DNA of 64,000 nt, taken from Macrothele yani. Lineage: Eukaryota > Arthropoda > Arachnida > Araneae > Macrothelidae. The position numbers and the translations under genes were made by a program. Under the pieces are notes generated by a model, which was not told the origin of the DNA, did no database searches, and saw only the letters and a program-made list of their open reading frames with translations. Shown here one piece after another: positions 54,386-64,000 of this stretch (its first letter is position 1; each line of letters opens with the position of its first letter). The DNA lies in the NCBI GenBank assembly GCA_039090855.1, contig CM077022.1, positions 73,680,971 through 73,744,970 of the forward strand. Direction: 5' to 3'.

Positions 54386-55026
54386 TGTAATGAATTCTGC
54401 TTCTTCTACTAATGCTTCTTCTACTAAATTATAATGAATACAACTTCTTCTGAGCTTCTTCTAATGCTTGTTGTTTGTTAATTATATCATGAATAAACTT
54501 GCCTGCTAGTAGTGTAGTAATAATAATGAACAAGCTTTTAACTGCTAGTAATGTTGTAGTAGTAATTAAGATGAATAAAGTCTTATGCTGGTTGTTAATA
54601 ATAATCAACTAATGAAATAAACCTAACAGCCAGACAGAGGTCTGACAAAACTATGAACTGAGAAAGACGTACTTACTAAGACAATCTTTTATTAGGTAAA
54701 CTTCTGTTATTTATCCACACTCACTTCATCGGTCACACAACTACTCGATATCTGGCTCTCACATATAACGAAGTTCCTCTCACATAAACGAAGATCTCTT
54801 TACACACGAAACAAAGCTCTCACCATACAACAACAACTCTCTTCGGTATCCTTGAACGCGCCTATTTATACTGGCTACCACCACGTCATGACTTACACTC
54901 ATTGCCAGATCTCATTCAGCGGGAGAAATAAAATCTCGTTCAGTAAGAAGATAATTTACATAGTAAAATAAAATAACCAGAGATAGTAAAAATCAAAAGG
55001 AAAGTGAATCTAGAGTATACGTTACA
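54386..55026 (-). mobile_element. Candidate solo LTR
   Basis: Minus strand from 55026 begins TGTAACGTATACTC and ends CATTACA at 54386. TCCT flanks both sides (54382-54385 and 55027-55030), a possible 4-bp target duplication. Inside, in LTR order on minus: TATAAATAGG (54861-54870), then transcribed-looking sequence, then a polyadenylation-type AATAAAAG (54686-54693). Length 641 bp. No internal retroviral coding is nearby. TCCT could match by chance. Confidence 0.5.
54861..54870 (-). promoter_or_regulatory. TATA box of the candidate LTR
   Basis: TATAAATAGG on the minus strand, about 160 bp from the LTR start, with an AATAAA-type signal about 170 bp further on. Position fits U3-R of an LTR. Confidence 0.45.
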
Positions 55027-55030
55027 TCCT

Positions 55031-55759
55031 TTAGGCTTCTTTTGGATTTTTCAAGGTGGATCCACCTAGAAACTTAGCCCTATGTTTCCAATGGTAAAAA
55101 CTTGTGTTGATATTTTCGTCGTAATTAATGTATTCCCTAGGATAAAAAATTGCACATCGATAAAAATAACTTTATATTATATCCTAGTATACTTAATATT
55201 TCCTAAATCTCAACCATAATAGTACTAAATATCAATAACTTTTCTTTTGGTGGTTTTGAGACCTGCAAATAGATGGCGCCACATGTACATGTGACTTGCT
55301 AAATGCAATCACGTCGCATTTTTTTTCAATAATTTTATTAATTATCGGAATGGAATCAACACTTAGGTCTGTCCATGCGATAGTCTGGAATGTTTGGAAT
55401 GATTTGAGACAGTTAGATCTGACAATAATTTACCTAAAAATGTTAACGGAACTGTAGGTACTGCTGATTTTTAATTCTGAAATAAATCGGCAAGCTCTCT
55501 CTGCGACATTTGCAGCTAAATTACTGTCAGAATATTTAATCTAAATGGAAAACAGATGATAAAGCGACTAACATCAAATCTTTTCCCTGTATTCTGCAGT
55601 TACTCCAATGGAGCCTATGTTCTGACTAAGAAGACCTTACAAATGAGCTAGGCTTGTTGAAATGAATTGTATGGATAAATGTTGCTGTTCTTCCATAGCC
55701 AAAAGGGGAATTAAAAAATTTTAAGACTCGGGCATAGAGTCCAAAATTCCGCGAAAATA
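55031..55759. other. No gene seen
   Basis: AT-rich spacer without recognised features. Confidence 0.45.
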
Positions 55760-55858
55760 TCTTAGATCAGGGGTGGGGAACCTTGGGCCTTCTAGGCCGT
55801 TAAGTGCGGCGGCCTTCTGAGTGAATCCAAATTTTACAGAACAAATCCCTTTATGAAA

Positions 55859-56304
55859 GTCATCTAAATACGTGGCGTCAGTTGAATAAATCAATCCATC
55901 GCTCTTTCCACGTTAAGCAACGCACAGCAACCGAAAAATTGTTGACGTGGAAAGAGCGATGGATTTATTTATTCAACTGACGCCACGTATTTAGATGATT
56001 TTCACCTTGAATCCCGCCCTTTGAATTATTGCTATAATTATATATACCCAGTGCCGTTAATGCCCACCAGATGGAGACGTCTCAGCAGCTGAGCACATCT
56101 TACGGATTTATGATGTCATATGCTGACTGAAAAATAAAAACACACACAGCACCATGAATTGTTGGCCGCTGTGGTGTAAGGCTAACGAACTCGGCTAGAT
56201 ATCGAGAGATTCAGGGTTCGGTTCCCCGACGGCGGCCGAATAACATTTTTTCGGTTGCTGTGCGTTGCTTAACGTGGAAAGAGCGATGGATTTATTTATT
56301 CAAA
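55859..56304. repeat. Foldback insertion with three copies of one 54-bp arm
   Basis: 55859-55912 and 55945-55999 are inverted copies (TCATCTAAATACGTGGCGTC ... GACGCCACGTATTTAGATGA) with a 32-nt loop. A third arm at 56250-56303, TCGGTTGCTGTGCGTTGCTT through GAGCGATGGATTTATTTATT, is the reverse complement of 55882-55935. So the segment is a short palindrome plus a distant inverted partner around a tRNA-like sequence. Confidence 0.9.
56162..56236 (+). other. tRNA-like sequence (SINE head?) in the foldback
   Basis: GGCCGCTGTGGTGTAAGGCT with acceptor GGCCGCT/GGCGGCC (7 bp including a G-T pair) and T arm CAGGGTTCGGTTCCCCG (one mismatch). The D arm pairs poorly. The sequence after it (56238-56303) is the arm that is inverted at 55882, so this looks like a SINE whose tail also exists inverted upstream. 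Not likely a working tRNA. Confidence 0.5.
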
Positions 56305-56499
56305 TCCCTTTTTTTTATTATATGTCTTTGTTCGTCTTTTATTATTTTTATTTTAATCTTAAAATGATCGTATCTAAAACACCAAAGAGTAAAAAGAGAT
56401 TCAACGAAATAATGCTCCCCGGATGATGGCCACAATTAAAACATTAGTAAGTCATAAGGGCTATTTTGACTCCTGCTACTCTCACGATTTCGTCCTATG

Positions 56500-56836
56500 G
56501 GTCCTAAAGAACTACAAATGTAATTTATAGAGCTCTTAGAAGATGACATTTTAAGTCCTTATTTGACGTTAAGAAAGATTCGGTTGAAATATGGAAAAAT
56601 GCAATAGAATACTCACGCCCTCGGCAACATGCACGAAAAATGCTTTCTTGCTTTTCAACCACTTACTGTTACGAATCTACATTCTCCTACCTAACCCAAA
56701 TCAAGACGCCCTTAAGGTCAAAAATGACGGATACCCATCTAGAAGATCAGCCAAAAGTGAGAATCTCCATGTTGCAACCAAATATTCAAATGCTTTCCAA
56801 CAAAAGGCTGTCACAACGAAGTCATTAAAAGGTTAA
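56500..56836 (+). pseudogene. hAT transposase, C-terminal dimerisation domain
   Basis: In the frame of 56640-56828 (extended upstream): LFDVKKDSVEIWKNAIEYSR, MLSCFSTTYCYESTFSYLTQ, IKTPLRSKMTDTHLEDQPKV, RISMLQPNIQMLSNKRLSQ. This is the hAT C-terminal (Dimer_Tnp_hAT) region of the SCAN/ZBED-like transposases, where FGSTYxCExxFS and LTDxxL are usual; here GS is replaced by ST. One stop upstream near 56540. The catalytic N-terminal half is missing. Confidence 0.85.
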
Positions 56837-57245
56837 TTAACTTTAGAATAACTTTGTTTTCCATTTTTTGAAGTTAGTTCGTACATAGAAGTTAGACTTT
56901 TACAAAATAATGTACATTTCGAAATATATATAGTTAAAGTTTCTTGGATACGGCCTAGTTAGATAACTTAATGCGGCCTTCCAACATGAAAAGGTTCCCC
57001 TCCTCTGTCTTAGATCGTCGAAAACAGGTTTTATTGTTTTTTACGTAACCAGGTAGTCTCCAGAAAAACAGGGACTTTGTTATGACGAAAAATGGATCAT
57101 TAGTCTGAAACATGCAAAGTTGTTTCTGCAACATTGAATAGTACCTGCAACACTGGGTGCAGATGGTCCCCAAGAATGGATTTGTATGTTGCAGATATGA
57201 GACGTCCTTGCAGAATAACCAATGGCCCTAAGGAATGCCATGATT

Positions 57246-58454
57246 CACTATATTGACAAAAGTCACCAGACACGATTTCAAAAGCAAATGAACGGATTCG
57301 CTACGTTGTTAAGATGCGCGGTACAGATGCAAACGGTATGAAAACAAGCATGTAGCTGACCGCGATCATATCGCACTGTGAGGTTGAATGAAAATGTCGC
57401 GGAGGGAGGGAACTGAGTATGAGAAAGGAAAGATTGTTGGGTGTTGTATTAGTGGGTTGTCCATAAGAGAAACCGAGAGGCATTTAAACATACCCAAGTC
57501 AACTGTTTTGGATGTACTGAATAAGTGGAAGACACATGGCGTGCTTGAAGCGGCAAAACGTACTGGCAGACCAAAGAAAATCAGTGATAGAGGACATCGA
57601 AGCCTCAGGAGAGTAGTTACATCTAATCGATGGAGTACTGCACAAGACGTCAGTTTTCAGGTAAGTAAAAATGCTGGAACTTCGGTATGTTCAAGTAACA
57701 TTCGCAGAGAACTTCATTCCATGAGTTACCGTGGTCGTGCGGCTGCTCATAAGCCTTTCATCTCCACTCGGAATGCTACTCGTCGTTTAGCATGGCGAAA
57801 AGACCATTTATCGTGGACCGTAGATCAATGAAAACGGGTCCTATGCACTGATGAATCCAAATACACGATCCATCAGTCTGATGGCCGGGTGTGGGTACGG
57901 CGGTAGACAGGGGAACGCTGTTTATCACAGTGTACTGTTCCTACGGTCAAGTTTGGAGCTGGAAGTGCACTCGTATGAGGGTGATTTTCGTGGTATGGTC
58001 TCAACCCATTGGTTATCGTGGATAAACCTGTTAACCAGCACATCTACCTCGATATTCTGGACAATTATGCCCTGCCAACTCTGTGGCAATACTATCGAAC
58101 CGAGCCTTGTTGGTACCAGCAGGATATTGCACCGAGCCATAAAGCAAGGACTGTTACGGCATGGTTTGACGATAATTCCGTATCATGTGTGGACTGGCCA
58201 GCACAGAGCCCTGATCTTAATCCCATATGGGATGAATTAGAGTGCCACATAAGAAGTTTGGAACCAAGGCCTACTACTAAGCAATAGTTAGCGGCAGCAT
58301 TATGTACTGAATGGAAGCGCATACCTATCGCTGTGTTCCAAAATCTTGTCGAAAGCATGTCTCGAAAGGTCAGTGCATGCATTAAGGCCAAAGGTGTCAA
58401 TGAATGCTATATTGTGTTTCTCTTCTAGGTGTCCGGTGACTTGTCAATGGAGTG
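57246..58454 (+). mobile_element. Tc1 element
   Basis: Ends CACTATATTGACAAAAGTCA from 57246 and CACTCCATTGACAAGTCACC on the minus strand from 58454. TA follows at 58455-58456; the left TA has mutated to TT. 1.2 kb. Confidence 0.9.
57394..58400 (+). pseudogene. Tc1 transposase, stops and loss of the catalytic Glu region
   Basis: Start at 57394 (MSRREGTEYEKGKIVGCCIS). HTH with [46 protein letters not shown] at 57829-57831 where Trp is expected (WTVDQ stop KRVLCTDESKY, first Asp). More stops after VRR and in the FSW region. Frame 58009-58287 holds WYQQDIAPSHKA (second Asp) and SPDLNPIWDELE: the usual NPIEHLWDELE has lost EHL, removing the catalytic Glu. A TAG-type stop follows at 58285. Confidence 0.9.
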
Positions 58455-59279
58455 TATACCGCGTAAAAATTTTATGATAATCACGAACCATTTTGCGCCA
58501 TTCCTTTCGAGAATTAACGAAGCATATTTCTGATATAATACATCCGTTTCCATGAAATGATGGAAAGAAACCTGAATGTCACGGATTCTTCGTACCACGG
58601 GAAAACTCTGACTATTCAGAAACATTCCCGTAATACCTTTCTTATATTGACGGTAAATTACCGTTTTCATGATGTGTTAACGGACAATTCTGAACTTTCA
58701 GTAACCATTCCAAAGTTCCTCTCTTATATTAAGGGAAAAATTCCGTTCTCACTTTTTCCGTATCGGTATGACGAAAATTTTTGGTAATAGGAGAGATTCC
58801 CGGGAATACTTGGAAGTTTGATTAACCGTTAAATTTCAATAGTCTGTCGAACTATTTGATTTTGAAGTTCTGTAGCGAGATCGGATATTGTGGATAGCAT
58901 ATCGCATGAAATTTGTTTATTGTGGCACAGAATATTCCTTCTCCTCTCCCCCATTGGTGCAGCAGCTGGTATGTATTATGTTACTGAAAGAAACCGCGTA
59001 CTTACGGTATTTTATTATTGTACAGGTGATTGTACGATTTCTGTGTATCACTCTGTTGAGTCCTTAAGACAAAAGCTATATTGCTATCAACATTAAATTT
59101 TATATTTAGAAGTTTTGTGAAATAATATTATAAAACAGTACATTTCACCTTCTCTTAAACGTAACTGAATATCATTTTCAGTTTAAAAAGATCAAGTTGC
59201 AAAACATTTTGTTGCTTCGAAAAATCACTATAAAAATGCTTAGTTTGTGAAAAGTCCTCCTACAGGAAAAAATTATTAC

Positions 59280-60672
59280 ACTCACGGGCAATGAAATTTG
59301 CGCACCAAGAAGGAAGCATCGGATTAAACTGAAATTTTATGGACATAACGATACAGGTGAATGATGCACATGATGGCAAAAACAGAGCTGCAAGAAAATT
59401 AGGGGGATCTGTGGCACGCATTCCGGTTATCTTCAATAGCGCGTCGCACCGCCTCGTGCGGCGATACATGCTGCAGTACGGTTCGGCATGCGAGTGAGGC
59501 GAACAGACGCCTGATGTTGTCCTGCGGCAGACTGGCCCACACGTGTTGGACGGTGTGCTCCAAATCCCGGATTGTGCGGCACGGCGTCAGCCGGCGTTTC
59601 AACTTGTCCCACACATGCTCGTCTAGGGGACATGTTCGGGGAGCTGGTAGGCCATGGAAGTGTCTGGACATGACGTAGTCAGTCCTGGGCAACCCGAGCC
59701 GAGTGCGGGCGGGCATTATCCTAATGGTACAGCGCACCTGGAATCCCGGCCAGGAATGGGAGCACACGGGGCCGTAGGATCTCATCCACATACCGCTGTC
59801 CCGTTAATGATCCAAGTACCACTACTACAGCTGATCGGCTATCGTAGGCAATGGCTCTCCAGATCATAATGCCTGCAGTGGGGGAGGTGTGGCGCTCGAT
59901 AGCTAGGTTGGGATTGTGCCGTTGACCCAGGGACCTCCACACTAGGACACGATGATCATCTGTCCCCAAAACGAAGCGGCACTCATAGATAAACACCACA
60001 CGTCGCTCTGGCCTGGCACCACCACACACGGAGCCGGCGATGTTCCGATGCTAATGGCAGCACACGTAAGGGACGCTGGGATCTCAGATTCGCTTCCGCG
60101 AGGCGTCGGGAAATGGTTCGTGTGCACACCTGAGCGGCTACATCTGCCTGTATAGGTGACCTGGTCCCCGTGGGATCCGTTGGCGCCTGTCGCACCATCC
60201 GTCGATCCCCTCTACCGGTGGTCCTCCTAGTCCGTCCGGAGCCGCTCCGCCGTGTGGCAGTGCCGTCACGTGTCCACTGCTGCCAACACAGTCGGACGGT
60301 ATGGTCAAAACGATCCATGTGGCGGGCTATACGGCGGGCCGACCACCCTGCGGTTTTCAGACCGATGATGAGGCTTCTCTCAAAGTTCGTAAGTTGCGTA
60401 AATCGACGTCTTTGGCGTCTACCCGGCATTCTTGTCACTCTGTAATCTTGCTTGCGTCTGCCGGGGCTTTTCGCTTTCATGGGGCATTGACTACACGCCG
60501 GTTTATAAGGCTGCCGGTTCGTGCTTGCAGCGCCACCAAAGGGTGTGCGGTCATGCGCACTCACACAAAACGTGGATAATTTGCATACAAGCATGCACTC
60601 TAGCTACTTGCAAAGTTTCGCGGTTGTAGCATGTTTTCTTCTAGGTACGCAAAATTTCATTGTCCGTGAGTG
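59280..60672 (-). mobile_element. Tc1 element in repeat X copy 3
   Basis: Ends CACTCACGGGCAATGAAATT and CACTCACGGACAATGAAATT on the minus strand from 60672; TA at 59278-59279 and 60673-60674. 1393 bp, larger and more GC-rich than its surroundings. Confidence 0.95.
59433..60429 (-). pseudogene. Tc1 transposase, three frames
   Basis: Start ATG at 60429 (MPGRRQRRRFTQLTNFERSL), HTH with SARRIARHMDRFDHTVRLCW, GSGRTRRTTGRGDRR and ISRRLAEANLRSQRPLRVLP. A frame change near 60010 leads to VVFIYECRFVLG, where the expected SDESRF is degraded to YECRF, so the first Asp is lost; then AGIMIWRAIAYDSRSAVVVV and YVDEILRPRVLPFL. A further change leads to QDNARPHSARVAQD and CPLDEHVWDKLKRRL (Glu kept). GC-rich codons, unlike the neighbouring repeat, as expected for a transferred element. 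Confidence 0.88.
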
Positions 60673-60807
60673 TACGAACGTATTCAGAAAAATAATAAGC
60701 TCCAACAGAAAATAAAATGACTAAATCACTCTCATTAATAACAAAAACATTTTGTCATCGTTACGCATTTTGTTTTACGATGAACGTGAGTTAAATTCTT
60801 GAGTGTT

Positions 60808-60892
60808 TCTGGCAGAGTGGTTAAAGGCGTGCCTTATCCGTTGAACCATCCCTAATGACGGGGGTTCGATCCTGACTGCTGTGAAAGGATAA
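60808..60892 (+). other. tRNA-like core inside repeat X copy 3
   Basis: GTTTCTGGCAGAGTGGTTAA (A-box-like) and GGGGGTTCGATCCTGACTGC (good B box), with a long variable segment as in Ser/Leu tRNAs. Best-preserved of the three. Confidence 0.6.
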
Positions 60893-61278
60893 TGTGGTAT
60901 AAGAGCTGAAAAGTGCAGGTTCTGTGATTTGTTCGATATTTCAGTCTAAATGCCGAGAAACCTGAAAGGGAGTTTTCGGAAATAAACGGAATCTCTGACT
61001 ATGGAAAACCTGTGAAAATATGGAAGTTAAAAAAAACGGGCACTTTTAAAACTGGAAATTTCTGAAAAAGACAGATACCTACTGGCAACTTTGCTGCACG
61101 TTATTTTCAGAAATTTTCCATGAATTCAAACCAAGTTTTTTTTAATATAGCAAACCATTGCATCAGGGATGCACCTCTACGCTTCACAGTCGGTATCAAA
61201 CCGTCAGGGTGGTACGCTTCTGCAGGTTCTTGCCAGAGGTTGTCAGTCTTTAGCACCCCAGTTTTTATGTGCTTTATA

Positions 61279-62495
61279 CACGGTCGAGTCACATTATTGT
61301 GACCACCAGCAAATATCCAGAGTATCCACCGTTTGTAGCGTGGACAGCAGCTAGACGGGCTGGGAGTGACTCAATAAGGTGCTGGAAGGTGTTCACAGGT
61401 ATGTGGAGCCATGCTGACTGCAATGCAACTGACAGCTGCTGGAGGGTGCGCGGTGGAGGATCCATAGAGCGAACAATACGAACGAGGTGATCCCACAGAT
61501 GCTCAGTTGGGTTTAAGTCGGGGTAATTAGGGTGCCAGGGGAGTATTTTGAAGTCTTCATCGTTCTCTTCCAACCACTCTCGGACATTTCTAGCTGTGTG
61601 ACACATCGTATTGTCGTGCTGGAAGATCCCATCCGCCCCAGGGAAGACAATCAGCATGAATGGGTGTACGTGGTCTGCAAGGTTGGATTAATAACGATTT
61701 CGGCCCATAGTGCCTTCCACAGGTATGAGTGGACACAGAGAATGCCACGTAAACATTCCCCAGACCATAACTCTGCCACACCAGCTTGTGTTCTTCCAGC
61801 AATGGTTGAAGAGAGTTTGTTTTTCGATGTTTCTTGCCTTATATGCCAACGTCCATCCGTTCGATGAAGCAGAAAACGTGACTCATCGGAGAATATAATT
61901 CTTTGCCAATCAGCGGAGGTCCAATTCCGATACTGCCGTGCAAATGTAAGTTTTTTCTGCCGCTGCACCTTCGTCAGCATAGGTGCAGTGACCATCCGTC
62001 TGCATCGGAGCCCCATACGCAGCAGGGTTCGCCGAACTGTCGTTTTAGACACACTTCCGGTAGCCCCCTGGTTCATGCGGCCAATGAGTTGCTCTACTGT
62101 AGCGTGTCGATCGGCCCTTACGCAATTTTGCAGCCGACGTTCATCTCTCACATCAATGGCACGTGGTGCTCCGCAGCTTCACGTCGCTTATTCGCAATGG
62201 TGCCATTTCTCCAATCACGATACTGTTTAATCACAGCAGCACGCGGACAGTTCACAAACTGCGCTGTTTCAGAAATGCTGCCACCCTTGGCCCGAAAGCC
62301 GATAATCATCCCGTTTTGCAAATCTGATAAATCGCTCCTTTCATCCATGACAGCAACGAGTGATATGTTTTCAGAATGCCTGCAGCACACGTTATATACC
62401 CTCCAAGCCAACTAACGACACGTACCTTCTTTCATTGGCTACGCGCTGTTGACGTCAAAAGTAGGAGGTGATCACAACAATGTGACTCGACTGTG
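61279..62495 (-). mobile_element. Tc1 element (sister of 31789-32989)
   Basis: Ends CACGGTCGAGTCACATTATT from 61279 and CACAGTCGAGTCACATTGTT on the minus strand from 62495; TA at 61277-61278 and 62496-62497. Confidence 0.95.
61289..62348 (-). pseudogene. Tc1 transposase, two frameshifts
   Basis: Start ATG at 62348 (MDERSDLSDLQNGMIIGFRA). Frame 1 to about 62165 (GTIANKRREAAEHH), shifts into frame 2 (62151-61651) with MRDERRLQNCVRADRHATVE, GATGSVSKTTVRRTLLRMGL, first Asp in IFSDESRFLLH, shifts in the GG..VMV glycine region (AGVAELWSGECL), and ends in frame 3 (61657-61289) with FQHDNTMCHTARNV (second Asp) and LNPTEHLWDHL (Glu kept, I to T change) and an intact C-terminus SLPARLAAVHATNGGYSG. Better preserved at the C-terminus than its sister. 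Confidence 0.92.
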
Positions 62496-62569
62496 TACTG
62501 TCTCACACGTTTTATTGCATTGATGATGACAATCAGAGGTTTATGGATTGCCGCACGGCCGTAACTGTC

Positions 62570-63240
62570 GGCATGATGGAGTTCCCAAGAGTTCAAATCG
62601 GACTCCTAGAAGTAGAGATATTGACAAAACTGAGATATACATGTACGCCCCCTGGCGGAGAAACTGTGGAATATTATAAGAAGAAAATATTCCGAAAAGG
62701 TTTATAGATGTGAGTGGCATCAGCCCACGAAAGAATTTTTTCAATCGATATTTTAGAAGCTCAGATTTTATGGCAAATACATCAGAAGCAAAAATTAACA
62801 CTTACGCCCCCTGGTGGCCAAAGTATTCTTTACCAAAAATTTGAAATTATATGCAAAATATTTTCCATCAGGAGGTGTATCCGCTGAAGAAATTTTTTTT
62901 CAAATCGGGGTTTTAGAAGAAGAGTTATCGGGAAAATGTAATTTACCTTTACGCCCCCTAGCGGGAAATCTATGCGTAATTTGAAAAAGTAACTATATCT
63001 AAAATACTCTTCGACATAAATGGAATCGAAATATAAAATAATTTTTTCAATCGGATGTGTAGAAGCAAATATGTGGAATAAAACGTATTTTTGAATTCGA
63101 CATCATCTGCATTTACGCCCTCTAGCGGCAAAATTATAAATCGTAAAAGAAAAAAACGAATAAAGGATCATCATTCGTATATTTCAAGCTTCCCAATGCA
63201 AAAAGAATTTTTCAAATCGGAGTAATAGTTGCAGAGATAT
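62570..63240 (+). repeat. Degenerate tandem repeat with TTACGCCCYCTAGCGG motif
   Basis: ACGCCCCCTGGCGGAGAAA at about 62645, ACGCCCCCTGGTGGCCAAA at 62804, ACGCCCCCTAGCGGGAAAT at 62950 and ACGCCCTCTAGCGGCAAAA at 63115: four units 147-165 bp apart. Each is followed by an A-rich part and TTTTTTCAATCGG-like and 'gttttagaag' phrases. Same family, opposite orientation, as 1020-1800. Confidence 0.88.
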
Positions 63241-63480
63241 CGTGGGTACAGACGGAAGGACGGGCAAACCGGTAACATAAGCACGATCTTTTTTTACAAA
63301 AGACGTGCTAAAAATGCAAAGTATGTGATAAAAACTCACCCCGGTGAAGCTAGCGCTCTTCATAGTAACACAATGCATACCTCAATCCCGAAAAACAATT
63401 ATACTGAAGCGATAGAATCTGAACAGTTCTCTTCAGGGAAGCACCTGTCCACTAAGTGACCTTTCGAACAGGACAAGAGT
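63241..63480. other. Spacer; possible edge of the Penelope-like scrap
   Basis: Frame 63229-63459 has no recognised domain. Sequence just before 63481 may be the decayed start of the RT fragment. Confidence 0.35.
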
Positions 63481-63930
63481 TTGACCGTGGTCAAAGGACC
63501 GTCCCAGTGTTCTCATAATTATAATTTTGATGAAACGGTTTTGAATATCTATCCTAATATCTTACTACTTGAAACGAAAGAACATATAACTCAAAGGTTC
63601 CGTTATTTGGATTTGGATATAAACTTCAGACAAAATAAAGTTACGGTCTCGATTTTTGACAAAAGAAGATACTACAACTTTGAAGGGAAATACTACATAA
63701 ATTGGGACACCAATGTGTCGAACTCCGTAATTCGTAATCTTCTGTTTTCATAGTTTTTCAGGTGCGTTAATATCTGCAACAATTCTACAGTATTACCTCA
63801 TAATCTTAGAACACTGTTTAAACATTTGCGTTCTGTTGGTTATCCTTTCAGGCATTTGTTCAGGTATTTTAAACAAATGATGAAGTCTACACGAACACAG
63901 GATTTTTTTTATCAATCAAAAGCATTTTGA
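63481..63930 (+). pseudogene. Penelope-like RT scrap (same family as 46400-47335)
   Basis: Reads LNIYPNILLLETKEH, FRYLDLDINFRQNKVTVSIF, DKRRYYNFEG, NWDTNVSNSVIRNLLFS, a stop at 63751-63753, then in another frame VNICNNSTVLPHNL, FKHLRSVGYPFRHLFRYF and RTQDFFYQSK. This aligns with the IYPSSL, LFDKR and RISRICSNN part of 46400-46880. The catalytic boxes upstream are absent. Confidence 0.7.
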
Positions 63931-64000
63931 CATCAGAATTATTATTAACACATGACCCAATAATATTAATTAAACATTTTTTCTAAGTGCCACTTGAAGG

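Larger units (their letters stand above)
55768..57007 (+). mobile_element. hAT element with intact 8-bp target duplication
   Basis: Starts CAGGGGTGGGGAACCTTGGG; on the minus strand from 57007 it starts CAGAGGAGGGGAACCTTTTC. TCTTAGAT at 55760-55767 and 57008-57015 is a perfect 8-bp duplication, the hAT hallmark. 1240 bp, a deletion derivative keeping the transposase C-terminus. It contains a nested inverted-repeat insertion at about 55859-56304. Confidence 0.95.
58497..61130 (+). repeat. Repeat X, copy 3, split by a Tc1
   Basis: Parts 58497-59279 and 60673-61130, together about 1.24 kb. Contains GAATTAACGAAGCATATTTC, ATATTGACGGTAAATTACCG, the tRNA-like core and the 3' end ACTGGCAACTTTGCTGCACG. 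Gives the unoccupied sequence for the insertions in copy 1 (about 58975, ATGTATTATGTTACTG) and copy 2 (about 59128, AATATTATAAAACAGTAC). Confidence 0.87.

Noticed and set aside
56162..56236. Functional tRNA gene
   Set aside because: D arm does not pair properly, the T stem has a mismatch, and it is embedded in a foldback insertion within a hAT element.
1..64000. Endogenous viral sequence
   Set aside because: I looked for retroviral, polydnaviral and other viral coding and saw none. The only LTR-like feature has no coding attached.

Overview
This window is eukaryotic, AT-rich and almost wholly made of decayed transposable elements. I find no host protein gene, rRNA, operon or CRISPR array that I can support. 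The mix of Tc1 and mariner elements, an RTE (BovB-like) LINE with a (ATG)n tail, Penelope-like retroelements, a ZBED/SCAN-type hAT, tRNA-derived SINEs and satellites with short degenerate units points to an invertebrate animal, most likely an arthropod. The species cannot be read from the sequence.

Layout. 1-3412: satellite block, hAT end, degenerate CTAGCGG-type repeat, then a mariner with a tandemly duplicated end. 3655-8513: a DNA transposon with terminal inverted repeats (TIRs) of about 0.4 kb, carrying a decayed gene of an uncharacterised multicopy family and split by a nested Tc1. 8514-11643: little recognisable. 11646-15530: Tc1, mariner remnant, Tigger/pogo-like deletion derivative holding a tRNA-SINE, RTE 3' end. 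17061-22058: RTE, Tc1 fragment, Penelope-like fragment, full mariner, RTE. 22242-24150: two SINEs, a tRNA-like dimer, a LINE scrap. 24236-34553: three copies (one only a 3' end) of an unclassified 1.25-kb repeat called repeat X here, plus an RTE; the two long copies are split by Tc1 or mariner insertions. 35894-38810: two more mariners, one with a tandemly amplified 3' coding end, and a second tRNA-like dimer. 40045-44862: SINEs, Penelope GIY-YIG scraps, satellite block 2, hAT end, and the longest RTE reading frame. 46400-50040: Penelope-like reverse transcriptase (RT) and a mariner whose 3' end has become a 7-unit array. 50120-51180: 69-bp minisatellite with a SINE inside. 52256-57007: satellite block 3, a candidate solo LTR, and a hAT with an intact 8-bp target duplication. 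57246-62495: three Tc1 elements and repeat X copy 3. 62570-63930: CTAGCGG-type repeat and another Penelope-like RT scrap.

Nothing here works together as a pathway. The structure is a nested stratigraphy: repeat X and the long-TIR element are older, and Tc1/mariner and SINE insertions, many with readable target duplications, are younger. The strongest oddities are (a) three separate mariner copies with tandem amplification of their 3' ends, (b) a tRNA-derived dimer whose flanks are constant while the tRNA-like core differs between loci, (c) repeat X copies that serve as each other's empty sites, and (d) the long-TIR element with a nuclease-like motif pair.
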